Shown here one piece after another: positions 1-12,990 of a stretch of 64,000 nt of DNA (the first letter of the stretch is position 1; every line of letters begins with the position of its first letter). This stretch comes from Blasia pusilla. Its lineage: Eukaryota; Marchantiophyta; Marchantiopsida; Blasiales. The stretch is from contig CM114273.1 of NCBI GenBank assembly GCA_050084515.1, forward strand, positions 34,472,001-34,536,000. The letters are read 5' to 3'. The translations under genes and the position numbers were made by a program. Under the pieces are notes generated by a model. The model saw only the letters and a program-made list of their open reading frames with translations, was not told the DNA's origin and did not search any database.

Positions 1-56
1 AAAGGAAGACCATGGTGAGTCACTCATTCAACACTAAATGCACCAGGGCAGAGTAC

Positions 57-1556
57 CTTGATTCCAATTGACAAGGCATCAAGGAGGTTTCCGTCCGAGC
101 TCAGCACGAGACCATCAATGAACAAAGTCCAGGCTACTTTGTTCTCCAACACTCCCAGCGTTGCAAGGTCAATTGCTGCTCCTGCACCCAAGTGAAGAAG
201 GTAAAGAACTGGTCAAACCCTCAGAGTTCAACAATGAAACGTGACATGGACCCTCAACATTTGTCTCTACACAAGACTCGAAGCTCTGGCCACAAGTCAT
301 CAGCACAATGCCAAAAACCAGGTTCTGGACTCGGTCTCTTCAAGAAGCCAAAAACAGATTTTGCACTCAGTCTCCTCCGGATGCCAAGAATTGACTGTGA
401 ACTCGTTCTCATCCACATGCCAAAAACTGACTGCACCCAGTTTCTTACAGAAGTTAACTGCACTCCTGATCATCTTAAACCTGAGTACTGAGCTCTCCAA
501 ATTTCTCCATGAGGCAGACGTTCACCACAGCCATTTCACCAGCGAAAACGGCAGGCAGTGCACGACAAAACGAACTGTTCAACGTAGAGAAGCCACTCAC
601 CTGCTCCGGTTGCACCTCCGAGAAAGCTCCTTTGTAGTGCTCTCGCCAAATCCATAGACAGATCCTCTCCACCCCTTCCCTGTGATAGATAGGCACCGAA
701 ATCGATCAGTAACACAATCAAGTACAAACTTCCATCGGCCAAAAAATTTGCCTCCGCCAGTCTAGCGGACAGTTGCCATGCTTCACTGCAATGCACAGCA
801 CAACGAGCAACCAAGAACCTAACAACCCCTGAAACTCGACAAAAAACACTGTTAGTGGAAGAAGGGTAAGGAGGAGGAGACTAAGAGCTCTAAAGGACAC
901 TGACTTCAAATTCAGGAGCGGCTGTAGGTGAGCAGTCGACATTGATCTCCACCCGGCCATGGTTAGGTCTACCAGATGCTGGTGTTCCAAGCTCTGCCTG
1001 CCAACATCCAAGCTCAGAGCTCTTGCTTTGCAATCAAGCCTCAAACTCTCTTTCACCACGCGTACACTGGAATCAATAACTGCCATCAATTTCAAGAAAA
1101 ACAAAATATCCGGGAAGGAATTCGGCATTTCAGCGCACAAGTTCCACTGAAACGCACCTTCACACACGCGATGACATCGGTGCCCCCGAGCCTGATCCTC
1201 GCGGACCCATTAGCCTGCACATGAGCAAGAGCAATTCAGGCCAGTACCGAAATCAATCACTGGGCGACACAGAAATCCCGTGGCATCTGAAATCGGAGCT
1301 CGGGAATCGCGAGGAGAGGAAGAAACTGTCACCACAACCCCAAAAAGAGGCAGACAGTAAAACCCCGGACAAGGTGGAGAATTGCGGCAACGGCGCGGGA
1401 GGACACGGCGAAGAGCCCAGAAAGAACCTGCGGAATGACGGAGGTATCTATGGAGAAGGATCGGAAGTGGTGGCGGCCCCTGCCATCGCCTCGCAGGTCG
1501 ACGGCAATACCCCCAGCAATGTAGTTCTTCTCCGCCGTAGACAACCCCACCACCAT
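57..1556 (-). CDS. RRP42: Exosome complex subunit RRP42 (EXOSC7-like), first five exons; gene continues past left edge
   Basis: Subunit of the hexameric RNase PH-like ring of the RNA exosome (3'-5' RNA processing and decay, nucleus and cytoplasm); eukaryotic ring subunits are generally non-catalytic. Exons on the minus strand: 1428-1556 (ATG at 1556), 1158-1214, 905-997, 601-679 and 57-181. Each is bounded by GT/AG, and the summed length (483 nt) keeps one frame for 161 residues. Recognised plant RRP42 stretches are VVGLSTAEKNYIAGGIAVDL (exon 1), ANGSARIRLGGTDVIA (exon 2), VDCSPTAAPEF (exon 3), GRGGEDLSMDLARALQ (exon 4) and FIDGLVLSSDGNLLDAL (exon 5). The donor at 56 (GTACTC on the minus strand) leads into an intron leaving the window, so the C-terminal half is missing here. 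Identity rests on remembered family sequence; confidence is high because five separate exons match in order. Confidence 0.93.
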
Positions 1557-1718
1557 CGCTGGCTCCTCGCGCCTCTCTCGTCCACTTTCTCTCGTCCTTC
1601 TGCATCATCACCTCTGCTTTTCCGCACTCGCCTGCGACCATCGGCCCTTTGTGATCGACTCCTATCAAAATCAAACAAACATACTATACTTTATTGTCGA
1701 AATAGTTGTAACAGAAAT

Positions 1719-1790
1719 GGAGGTATAGCTCAGTGGTAGAACGATCGGCTGCAGTCCGTTAAGTCATCAATTCAATCCAAATTGTCTCCT
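1719..1790 (+). tRNA. Decayed tRNA-Cys(GCA)-like sequence, probable pseudogene
   Basis: A 72-nt cloverleaf can be drawn. The 7-bp acceptor stem pairs 1719-1725 with 1783-1789, including G-T wobbles. The D arm contains AGCTCAGTGGTAGA, as in plant cytosolic tRNA-Cys, with one mismatch. The anticodon loop is CTGCAGT, giving GCA. The anticodon stem has one mismatch. The TTCAATC loop is present but its stem has three mismatches, and no oligo-T terminator follows. It lies about 160 bp upstream of the RRP42 start on the opposite strand. A pseudogene or tRNA-derived repeat is more likely than a working tRNA. Confidence 0.4.
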
Positions 1791-3821
1791 CTCTAGAGCG
1801 TCTAAGAAATTCCAGGAACTTCACGATGGTCCTCATGAGGTGATGATCTTGCTTTCTAAAATAGTGGAGCCCTTTTAGAATCCTTTCTTTCACACGGATT
1901 TTGATTTTTTTAAATAATCAAGAAATTTTATAACCCCTTTCGTTCACACGAAAATGGGTTAGTAGTGGTGAAAGTGTCGTTTAAAGGCGCGTTCAAGGTG
2001 CATGGGGTACTACACACCCTTGATGCACTCGGGATGTAGGGTTGTCGAAGTTGTGGAACATGCAAGTTTATGGAAGGGGAGGGGTCGCGGTAAGTTGGCC
2101 TACGGGGTTGCCATATGGGGCGCAATGGCATTAAGAAGAAACTAGTTGTTGCCCGTGGTGAGCACGGGTGAAAGATTAGGCTCGAGCATTTCACAATCAT
2201 TATTCTAGCACGTTAAATCCATCCACTCTTTCAACCGCTAAGAAGAGCTTACATACTCCGACTTGCAACACATGTCAATTAACTACATGTTGAAAAGGAC
2301 AGGTGTCACGAGGAATGATGGCAAACCCCCCCCCTCCCCTCCTCCCCGTGATGACACGTGTAATACATAATAAATTAACACAACAGAACTTGAACTCCAA
2401 TAACGTGTTTTTTAGTTCGTATTGTTCCTCTGGTTCAAGGTTCGATCTCCAAGTGAGACCACGGGAATTCAACCGCGTTTAGACGTTGCGGTTGTGCATT
2501 GGGTGAGGTCGTGCCAAATAGTGTTTATCGTCGTGCTTTTGCTTAGGGCGAGTTTGGCAAGTCAAAGGCCCAATTTGGAGGAACAATGATGGACGATTGG
2601 CATGGCAACGAACAGTGGCAATTGCAGCGAGCGTGGAGGACGTGAGCATGGACGCCTTTTGTTGAATGGTTCTGGACATGGATAATTTCTCTGCTTATAA
2701 GATAAGCTCTTGGTTTGTTCTGTTTGACCCCTGGTTTCTTGCAAATTTCCTGTCACCATTTCAAATCTTGAGCATGTCCTATTCCCCTTCAATGTGTTTA
2801 GGGCCTAAGAGATGCTCTTTGTGTCAATTTCTACCTCGAATTGCAATATATAAATGGATCGATTAGTGAACATTTGTGCTTTTTGGGAATTCTCAGTGTA
2901 TTAGGCATAGTCATGGATCTTTCACTTAGAGGACATGGGACCATCCTCTATACTCCAATTACCATCCATCAATTGCATGAACTCCATTTATTTAACATCT
3001 TCCTTTGAATATTCGGTGAGTTTTGTTCACCATGTCCAAGCCATTGAAATTTAGTTCAACTCTATCGTATGATGCCATTCAAAAACCGGTCGATGGGCCT
3101 TTCAAAGGAAATGCTCTCAACTTGTATGGCTCTAGAAAGGAGGTATGGATATGAGCCTCCCGTTTCCCTGAATTTTTTATCAAGAAAAGAGTATATGGTC
3201 CACTTCCAAACTCACTTCAAAAAATAGATGTGTGACTTGGAGCACATTTAAGGGCTGACCATCTGCTACTAGTGTGCCTATTGACCACAAGATTGGCGAA
3301 AGATGGTTTGGAAGGACTTTCCCCCTCAAAGTTGTAATGAAAACATTTGAAAGTAGGGTGGGAAGGGAAGTAGGTAGGAGAGCCAACTTAGACATTTAGG
3401 TTTATCGCAAGGAAGGGGGTGCCAATGTTATTTGTTGCAATATCTCCTTATGATAGACATGATACTATGCTAATTCATTTCCTTGAAGACCAATACATAG
3501 ATAAAGATGGTAGATATTGTTATCATGATTTATATGAGACTTCTACAAAATCTGCAATGTCAATCTAGCCCCTACTCCTACAAAACCTGCAATGTCAGCT
3601 CTACTTGTCGAGACTTTGTGGAGCATGCGTTACATGTATCTCTCCTCACCACATCATGAAAATGCATATAAAGTGGACCAAAGATTGTATGGGAGACAAC
3701 AAATTTGGAAACAACACCCTACCAAGAGATGCCTTACTCACACATCAAGATATTCTAAACATTACGAATGCAATGAAAAGGCAAAGAGGTGGATACAACA
3801 CGACAAAAGATGTTGCAACAA

Positions 3822-3977
3822 TTCCAATATGGGTTTAAAGATACCCGAATCATGAGTTGTTTTTCAAACCCTTTGACTACATCAACCATTAAAATTTTTT
3901 TTTTTTATTTTCAAATATGGGTTCAAATGTACGTGAATCATGTGTTGTTTTACAAACCCTTTGATTCCATCAAACTT
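3822..3977 (+). repeat. Imperfect tandem duplication, unit about 65 bp
   Basis: 3822-3887 and 3911-3975 share the pattern AATATGGGTT...GAATCATG.GTTGTTTT.CAAACCCTTTGA..CCATCAA, with a T-rich spacer between them. Confidence 0.7.
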
Positions 3978-4409
3978 TTTTTTAATGAATGAACATTCAC
4001 ATGGATAAAAACTTTGGATTTTCCTAAAGCAAATAGAGCTCCACATCCAATGAAAAAACAAACATGGTTTTTTATTAAATAAGTTATGATAATATCCTAA
4101 CTATTTAAATAATCCAAAAAGTTTTTTAATAGAACATAAAAGTTAGAAAATTGCTCTTGAATTCTCAACATAGTGGATGCTATAGAACCTTGCTTGATTT
4201 GGAGATGGTGATGCCATTAGCGTGGATGCCACCCAAAGAACAAACATATACAAGGTGAGTTGATATAAGACTTCATTCCTCTGTACACCACTTTTGACTT
4301 ATTCCAAAGTGGTAAAGCTATGGTTGGGGCAATTCTCTAATGCCATGCTCAAGAAGACTTTGCAGAAATTCTCACGAGCATCAAAGTTCGAGCGGAAGCT
4401 ATGATTTCA

Positions 4410-4490
4410 TTTGCTAGAAAAGAGAATACAATACCAAGGAGGTAAGAGAATATAGTACCATTTGCTAGACAAGATAATACAGTACCAAGG
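4410..4490 (+). repeat. Two copies of a 30-bp direct repeat, period 51 bp
   Basis: 4410-4439 and 4461-4490 both read TTTGCTAGA.AAGA.AATAC and end in TACCAAGG. They differ at only a few positions. Confidence 0.7.
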
Positions 4491-7400
4491 CCATTCATGG
4501 AGTAATGGCCATGGCCCTAAAGAATGCAACGGCTATTCCTACAAAACCAAGTTCTATTGAAATTCATGATGGTAGAAAATATGACAAGGTGTAGAATAAG
4601 TCAAAACCTAGTCTCTCCCATTCTATTTGTGACTATGATTCAAAAAATGCGGCAAGTAGATGCCCTAACACTCAACCAGAATTCACTTGCAAGCACAAAA
4701 TAATCATGCAATGCAAGTGGCTTAAACTGAAAAAGAAAAGAAAATTCCATGCTTTTAGTAGTTTAGATAGTGATAAATTGCATTATATGTACTCAAGCTG
4801 CTTGATAACTTTACCACAATCTTATTATGATCCCTATTAGGGACGGCTCCACGTTCTCCTTTTTCCATCTCGCATAAGAGAGTATACAGTAGAGCAAACC
4901 GTCACTAGAGTTAAATTTCACTAGGCCACGTTACCCTAAGCTACATCCCGTTATGGGCTAATATTGTTCGTTGGCGCACCACACTTGTGTGAGTACGAGG
5001 GTCTTTTGTGTGAAGGAATAGATTGATTATCACGATTCATGTCATTCGTGTGTACGCTGCAAAGGGGCATGAAACTCAAAGGATGTGTTCGGACGGATTC
5101 GTCGAGTCTATAATCTTCATTAACTTTTCCATCTCGCTTCACGTGAGAATTTATTTATGTCATGCTTGCTCATGCCGAGGTGTTTCCTAGTGCCCCGCTT
5201 GGTTTGCTTGATTGCTCGGGCACCGCCTGTTATGTTTGCTTGTTTGTTGCTCCAGTAGTTCACTCTCCCTTAATCATTCACTTTATGTGTTTGTTGTTTC
5301 CCATTCAATTTATGAGGTTCTTTCACTTGAATCCGTCTGTTCATTTCATGTCCAATTGAATTTACTGTATCGCGGCTCCCTCGGTTGCATTTGCGTGCTC
5401 CTTTACTCGGCGCCCTAAATCGATTTTGGTTGCTCAGTTTTCTTTTGATTGTGCCGAATCTCCTGCTTGTTTGTGATTGCTCACCACATTTAAATTGTTG
5501 AGTGCTTCGTTTTGCATAAAATTTTTGATTGCTTTCTACTTAAGATTTCCCGATCGCTCTAGTGTTGGGCAGTGTGTGATTATGGACAAGGTAGTCTGTT
5601 GTTGTTCCTCCTATCTGTTTTGTTACTGAAAATTTGGTTAAGTTTTATACGACAATCAAAGGACAAGTATGAAGAGTACTCAATTCCATCGCCAACGACT
5701 CTACCTTACAAAATTTCTACATGACACGCTGCTAAGCTTGTACCACTCCGTGTGATACAAGTTTGGGTGTTGTGCGATTTCTCGAAGAATCCTCGTGCAT
5801 TGCGCTTGAAGGTCATATACTCTATAGAGTGCTAAACCCTATACTTGTTCAAGAGTTTTTCTTATGGTTTATTTGGATGCTGATGGAAATGCTCCGACTC
5901 GAATCCTATGTCTGTTCAGTGGCGTGAAGCTGTGGTTAATGAAGACTACACTCCTGAGTTGGACTCGCTTAAAGATAGTGCTCCTCTTTGACATTCCTCG
6001 CTTATCAGTTATTTCCATGGCTATTGTCACACGAGATCTCTAGCCTGTAGACGATGCTTCGAATTGTAAGCAAGAGAGCAGAATAATCAAAACAATAACT
6101 TTGTGGGTGGTTTCTTTATCCTTTTTCGGCTCACACAACATAGATTCAAGGAGTACATCCAGGCATACATGGTACTAAATCAAGTTGAACAAAGGTTGAA
6201 GTTAGTGACACTGTTAAAGCCTCTCTCCATAGACAAAATCTCTAATGTATACCATTCATCACTCTATAGTTGTTAGCTCTTTTAGAGAGAAAGTATTGAA
6301 CAACTATGTATATTATTGTGTTCGATAGCATGGTCTAATTAGATGTATATTGCAGAAATTGATACTAGCGTGATAGACCTTTTGACTTAGTATGGATTTT
6401 GTATGTACATTAATGCAGCAGATTCCTATGAGTCACTCAGGCAAATAGTCTCCAAGATAGGAAAGCGCATTGTCGACCGAGTGAATATTCTTAACTTGAT
6501 TGTGATATTATTCACACAGACTTTGCCTTTGTCTGTCAAACTCTACATAGATGTTCTTTTGCACATCATAAAACTTTGTCAAGTTGAGCTTTACTACACT
6601 TCAGTAATATGACAGTTTTTAGTTTGCACAACGTATGTGACCTGATACTCAATCCTTTCCTAAGTTTACGATTTGGTTATAATGATTACTTTCATACATA
6701 TTGTTTAGTCTGGAATGAAATTATCAATAAACACGTATGGAATCATGTCAAGATTAGGCATGCCCATGCTTTGCCACCAGCAGTCTTGAGAATTACATTT
6801 AAGAACATTCCAAATGTACTCAACACGAACATTTATGTTACTTAGTAAACTAAAAATACATTTTTGGTCTTATTATTTTACACATTCATCAATATAGGGC
6901 AGACAGATTGATACTCTATATAATTGGTAGTACCTTAAAAAGAAGTTCTAAACCTGCCCACATGTTGGATATGTTTTATAGGTGAAGGAGGTAAACAAGA
7001 GGAATTCACATGTACGATATAAAGTGTAGTCCTTTTCTAAAGTGTTTTTGTGTATTCTAAATTTTCATTGTGATATTGATCCAACTTTTTAGTAAACCTT
7101 GCATCATAGGTTGCCTTTATATGGGATTGCAAGAATAAGCTGGTAGTTTGGTATCCTCTTGTAACCGTCAGTTAAGGATCTTCAGCCAAAGTGAAAAGTC
7201 TGGCCCTTATAACATCCGCATCCACGATCAAAAGTGAGGTATTTTTTTTTATTAACAATGAACCTATTCAGCTGCATGGTTTTTATTGTAGTTCTAATCT
7301 ACAGCGAAACTACCATTGTGGTAGCCCTTTATGCTTAGAGACACGCTCATTTTAGAAAGATATATATATTCAGTTCAATGCCAACACAAAGAATTGACTC

Positions 7401-8374
7401 ACTACGAATATTGAATTGGATAATCCTCTTATTGGCATAAGTGTACATCTACAGACTAGAAAATGACCTTACAGACTTAAATCTATTGCTTGAAAGTTCA
7501 CTGAATCAGTTTCACTATTTCCCTGCCAAATCTATTATGCTCCAATATACTATACTCTTCTTACAAAGTTCATAACCAAATCTGGAGTTTAGTTTTCCTC
7601 AAGAATAGGGAGAAATACAACTACCTTGGAGCAGACTAGTGAAATTGTTGTCTCTAGAAGTTTGTGGTTTTTGAACCATCACAGAGTACCAGCATATACT
7701 TATTCCCTATCCAACATACCCTATCATGTGGTATTATTAATATTAGTGGAATCATATGCTTACACTGTTATGAATATTCCCACACCAAAAGCCCAAATAT
7801 AAATTTGTACCAAACAGAATCCTTGGTAATATGATATATATGGCTTACATTGGCATCCATATGACAAGACCATATGGAGCCAAAGCTACATAGTAGTCAT
7901 GCATGACAATTGCAAAGATAACAAGATAAATCCTTATGGTTAATAACCTATACAGCCTAGACAAAAGGCACTCTGGATTTTAACTTTAATAGGATCATGT
8001 AAATTTATCCATTGATATCCGTTGCATGTGGACGCAAAATTAAAACATTGGCTTATTCATCCTTACGTAAGATTATACTTATGTATCTCTCAGGCCATCA
8101 TTAGCTTCGTTAGATTAATCGCATAACTAGAAACCCATGGTTAGGGACAACATTAAGAGGTTGTGGAACAGTTCCTCTTGCAATACAAGAGAGTTCTTCC
8201 CCACACCAGTCAACAGTTTATCATAGCTTAAGGAAGATGAACTTCATGACATCTTTCACTTTATGTAAGTAGAGACTGAATAAATGTAGATCATCTGCAC
8301 GTGAAAGGGTGAGTGTGAAAAATAAATTGATGTCTTTACCACACTGCACTCACTCGTCATAAGCACATACATAC

Positions 8375-9061
8375 TTGCTAAAATGGCAAGAAACATGTTC
8401 TTCCATTATTACAAAAATGCAGTGTTGTGGTTGTTGTGGTATAGTGCTCTTCAGCAATCAAGGCACTAAGATGGATGTTGTTCACTCGAAAAGTCCTTCA
8501 CCATATGCCTTATGTAATGGGTTCCTAAGGGAGTATATTATACCTCGGTTAGATTACTTCCATGTTTGTGACATATGCATTTCTAGTAAACCCAAAACAT
8601 ATTTGAACGTGTACATAACTCCGTCTTATATACGTATTGTTCTAAGTGTAAATCCCTTAGAATTACAACTACTTTCCATTGTAGACTCAAGAATTGGGAT
8701 AGAAAGCAAATTCAATGGATTCCATAAGGGTTTCTTCACAATGTCTTCATTTTTGGATTCCCCTTTGATAGGATTTAACATTAACTTCGGTGTAGATGCC
8801 TACCAAGATGCATTATATCCAGCCTTAAAGCATATACTATCCATATATTTCCAAACAAATGAGCTATACAAAGCCTACTTGACACTATATCCAGCCTTAA
8901 AGCATATACTTGCATTATATCCAACCTTAAAGCATATACTATTCATATATTTCCAAACAAATGAGCTATACAAAGTCTACTTGACACTATTAGAGGTGCC
9001 GAATCCATCTTGTGGTGTGGTTGTTCTACCTGAATCATGTGTTCAATCTATAATAAGCTAA
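8375..9061 (+). other. 228-codon open reading frame of doubtful coding status
   Basis: The frame is open for 228 codons from an in-frame ATG but matches no family I know. Its C-terminal third is a nucleotide tandem repeat (8810-8987) that repeats YPALKHIL and YFQTNELYK. The N-terminal part is cysteine-rich, with CCGCCG near residue 18. The surrounding DNA is AT-rich repeat debris. Chance openness helped by a repeat without stops is as likely as a real gene. Confidence 0.2.
8810..8987 (+). repeat. Tandem repeat, 76-bp unit, two full and one partial copy
   Basis: Full copies are 8810-8885 and 8912-8987. A 24-bp partial copy (8886-8909) lies between them. Copies differ at about three positions, so the duplication is fairly recent. 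Confidence 0.85.
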
Positions 9062-9458
9062 TCTCAACTTAAAGGTGAGGTTACGCATAACATGGATTAA
9101 ATGTCCTACAAGATATTTCATACTTAATCCCTGTGAAACGAAAGAAATCCACAAAACATATTTGATAGTGGTAGCCTTTCATTACGGTCATCCTCAAGCT
9201 TGCGCACTACCTTTCTTACTGATTCATCTAGGTGTTCTTCAGATTCTAAACTGACAATAGACACAAGATTATTTACATTTTTATTTCCCTTCTTACTTGG
9301 GTTTTACACTGGTCATTCCACATTTTCAGACTACATACGCAACAGATTCTAGATAATTATTCAACGTATTTTCTCCTATCACGATTGTAAGGATAGAAAG
9401 GTGGGATATAGCAAAGCGTCTTCACAAGTAGTGGAGGACAGGCCCAGGAGGTCAAGTA

Positions 9459-9894
9459 TGTCATGCTCAAGCCCCAAAAAACCTGAGAGAGTAGGTTTCC
9501 CCTTCGTTTCGGCTCATTTCGAGCCATATATAGGAACTTACTATTTCGGGTAAGTTTCCATGTTGGGGATAGTTTCCTTTCCACTTTGGGAAGTATTCAT
9601 TGATCCGGTACAACAAGTCAAGAGTCAAGGAGGTGACATGCAATCATAGGTTACGGTTTAAGAGGGCTTGGGAGAGGGAAGGGGGTATGCCTCCAAGAGA
9701 GTGAGCTTGAGAGCTCATTCTCTCTTTGTTGAAACTCTTAGCATGAGGCGGCGGAGCTATGGTCTCTTGCCTTGTGAGTGTAATCCAAGCCTCTCACGAG
9801 GAGAGTGGGTTTGGTTTGACATGAGAGAGAGAATGCACACCTTTGAGAGTTATGGTATGGTATGGTGTAGAGAGAGATTGGATCTTACTTTACA
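9459..9894 (+). repeat. 5' LTR of element 1 (3' end well supported, 5' end inferred)
   Basis: It starts TGTCATGCTC, like element 2's TGTCATGACC, and ends TTTACA directly before the PBS. The U5 part (9757-9850) resembles minus-strand sequence at 59405-59500. There is no partner LTR because the element is truncated, so the start could instead be the TG at 9561. Confidence 0.55.
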
Positions 9895-9907
9895 AAGAGA
9901 GAATGAG
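9714..9907 (+). promoter_or_regulatory. Element 1: predicted transcript start, R-U5 and self-priming PBS
   Basis: The PBS AAGAGAGAATGAG (9895-9907) is the perfect reverse complement of CTCATTCTCTCTT (9714-9726) at the predicted RNA 5' end. Pairing extends 3 nt into the LTR end for 16 bp in all. R-U5 is 181 nt. The TATA box is weak (GGTATG near 9686). The GA-rich context makes this case alone weaker than elements 2 and 3. Confidence 0.6.
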
Positions 9908-11600
9908 AGAGTGAGAGAGCTTCATGGGGAAGCTCGCAAGTCACTCGCTCTTTTTGCAGGTTGGGGACCGTGTTTCCCATTCAGCGGCTCATGGGAGTGC
10001 TCACCGGAGCAAGGGCTGCTTTGATTTTTCTTTGTATTTGCCGATTTTTTGTATGGAAGAGTGGCGCGCGGAAGCGCTGCCCAATTTTTGATAGGGATTG
10101 ATTATGCGGGTGGGTTGCCCCATGTTGGTGGTGCTCTCAGAAGCACCATGTAGCTTGCTGATTTGTATTTTTACAAGGTTTTACATTTTTGTTGGGAGAA
10201 ATCAGCGCGGAAGCGCTGCCAAATTTTGTGCAGGAGAAACAGACATTGGGCTTTACGACAAACCCCGTCATTTTTACTCAAATGTCAATTCCAAATATTT
10301 TTTTATGTCCTGGTAGATTGTAAACTTGTGCACGTTGTGCAACAAACGGTGCGCAATTTGGAGTTGCAAGTAAAAAGTTAGGGTCAATCTTGCAAAATTT
10401 CCATTGCTTTGCAATTTTTAGGGTTAAGATGTTCAAACCCTAAACCAGCCGCCATGCGGGCGGCGGCTGTCGCCGTCATAGTCATCGGTTAACCGTCAAA
10501 TGTCACCATCAACGGTCCACAGTCCACCGGCCACCGTCGACCGTTGCCGGTACCCAACGCTGCTCAGAGCCGCATTTGGCCATTGTCCATCCTTTGGTTG
10601 CCATTGCCGCCATTACGGTGGTCATGGAAGGGTCTTCCATGACCACCGTTGATTCTTTGACTTACGCCTCCACCATGTACTTTGGTTTGGCCGCCACCGT
10701 CATCGCAGTTTTGTCATCAACCAATGATGGTAGATGACATCCGATTATGGTGTTTGAGTTTTGATTTCATGTTGCTTTGTTGTGATTGGTAGTTGTTCGG
10801 CGACCATCGAGTACCATGCCGTGACGCCCATAGCCGCAACGCGTCGCCAAATCGTGTGCCCTGCCGCTCGTGGCCGCACCGCACCATCACGATCGCGGAG
10901 CCGTACCGTCATCGTGGATCAAAGTGTGGGTTTATTGTTGATTGAGGAGGGTATGCTGCTGAGTCCCGCATCCCACTATCGAGGGCCATGTTGTTCGTAG
11001 CCGTTCCGTACCGCCTACAACCCCGCACTGTTCTGTTGGAACCACACTGTCCATCGAGGAGTTTTGAGCAATTTCAGTACGGGAGGAGTATGACTTGCTG
11101 ATTGGAGGAGTTATCTCCACGAACGAGTTGGGGTCAAGATTTGCAGTTGGTGAGGAGCGACATCAATATGTGTTCACGTTACCCTTTCTGGTCCTTTACC
11201 CTACACGCGTGAGGGATTATGGGATTTGGGTTATTTATTTGGGAATATTGGGTTGTGTGGATGGTGAGAACATAATTTATGTATGTGGTTTAGGGGACAT
11301 AGACCTGTGTGGGATGTCCGGAGTTGAGGGTAGGTTGTCGATGAGATGATAGCCTGGTCGATTTTCATCTCCACGCCGCTTCTTGCCTCACGTTATATGT
11401 CTCGGGGAGGGAGAGTGTAGATCGAGTGCCGCATGTTTGGGATGAGTGATTGAGGGATTACTCACAAGGATTGAGAGTGATCGTGTGAGAGGGGCACGAG
11501 GGCCATCACGGCGTCCTTTCAGGATTTTGAGAGGCGAGGTAGTAGACCTGAGAGTAGCTCTAGAGGGTTTACCCGGAGTGGTGCGAGGTTTCAAGGGTCT
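9908..11600 (+). other. Element 1 untranslated leader
   Basis: This is a long leader between PBS and gag, as in elements 2 and 3. It has two similar GGAAGCGCTGCC segments (about 10071 and 10209), a CCGCCACCGTC-rich stretch (10440-10720) and a perfect hairpin (10615-10649). Small ORFs here have no recognisable product. Confidence 0.5.
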
Positions 11601-11619
11601 CCACGTGAGAGACCACCTT

Positions 11620-12990
11620 GATCTCCTTCTGTGTCGTCTTCAGAAGAGGGGGAGCATGTAGAGGAGTGTGTTACTGATCCACCGTACACATTGAGTGGTC
11701 CTAGTAGTTGGGCATACGAGATGGACGACCGGGGTAGAGGACCGCGTAGGTTTTCGGGTGTTGTAGGCACCATAGAGCTACACGACTTCATTGCGGAGTT
11801 AAGGAGTTGGTGTGACTCAGAGTGGGCTAGGAACTCTAGAGAGTTCAACATGTTTACAGCATGGAACGGTATGTTCCAGCATTTAGAGGGGGCACCCATG
11901 GATTATTACCATGAGTTCTCCCATAGATATGCCTAGGAGATTGAGGCACAACAACTCTACTATGACCCACACTATGTGTCATGGACGGAGCCGTTCTCAT
12001 ATGAGGAGGACGAGTCAGGAGAGGCTACTTCCTCATCCACTAGTGATGTTTTATGAGGGATCACTCGCACTGGAGCAGTTGCATCGTCTAGTCGGGTTCG
12101 TCCCAGGTTCAACCCCGTGGTTGAGTTCTTTGCTGAGTTGAGGGCGAGCTACTAGGAGGTACGGACGGAGAAGTTGGGGAGCATCCACGACTTCCAGAGG
12201 TGCCCACGTGAGAGTTTGTGTTAGGCTTAAACTCGCTTGCACCGGTTGATCAACGTCACTCAGTGGATGACAAAGGCTCAAGCTCTCCAATCATGTACGC
12301 GATGCTGCACCGAACCCAGCGAGCACGGGTGCGGGAGGGGTGCTTCTTATGAACACCTCCCCTACATTGAGAGATGTTTTTAGGACCGCCGAGAACATTG
12401 AGCCCAATATGACGGAGGAGAGGGTAGCCACCATGGGTTCTGAGCGAGAGCAATCACGATTGTTTGCACTACCTCTATAGCAACGTGGACTCCGAGATAG
12501 GTCGACTGTGGCACCACGAGCTCAGGAAGGATACCCGGAGGCCGTGCCTTAGAGTCCTGCACCTTCATATGCGGCTCAACAATAGCCGCCTACTATTACT
12601 TGTTGGTCATGTGGTGGAGCCCATCATCAATACGATTGCACTCGTTAGGGTCATGGACGTGTGCCTCAGCATGGAGGAGATGGTGCTGTACCAGGAGGTT
12701 ATGAGTGTGACTATTGTCAGAGGTATGGTCATCCACACGCCATGTGTTTTATTTTACATCCAGAGTTACGTCTGCAACGAGGGCCAGAGAGGGCACCAGA
12801 GCGAGTAGCCGGTCCGGATGGGCTTAGAGATGTGCACCATGTGGTTTCGTTGGGGGACGAGGAGCTGGAGTTGCCCAAGAGGGTGGTGGAGCTGCTCATG
12901 GAGGATGTAGAGTCCCACCACCTAGATGCGTCAAGGGAGATGTCAGGCGTGAGACTAGGATGGTTGCTCAGATACATCAGCTACAGGAGC
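11620..12990 (+). pseudogene. gag: Element 1 gag: capsid-like region and CCHC zinc knuckle, frameshifted
   Basis: The N-terminal block (frame at 11631-11936) contains GTIELHDFIAEL, FTAWNGMFQHLEGAPMDYYH and a preceding PRRFSG segment. The same block occurs in element 2 (35270-35450) and element 3 (61500-61673). The coding signal then moves between frames. A zinc knuckle, CDYCQRYGHPHAMC (C-x2-C-x4-H-x4-C), lies in the frame starting at 12661. Gag would form the particle and bind RNA. Several frameshifts and stops make it non-functional as written. Confidence 0.75.

Larger units (their letters stand above)
1800..8374. other. AT-rich intergenic region without a recognisable gene
   Basis: Only short ORFs without family resemblance are present. 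I see two small local duplications (3822-3977 and 4410-4490), a C-rich run near 2327, and otherwise mixed AT-rich sequence. It is probably old transposon debris, but no protein domain can be named. Confidence 0.5.

Noticed and set aside
2430-2452. GGTTCGATC resembling a pol III B box
   Set aside because: No matching A box or cloverleaf upstream; insufficient for a tRNA or SINE call.
8810-8987. CRISPR-like array
   Set aside because: Only two full copies and no regular spacers; this is a plant tandem duplication.
9668-10024. 118-codon plus-strand frame
   Set aside because: It lies across R-U5 and PBS of element 1, which explain the sequence better.
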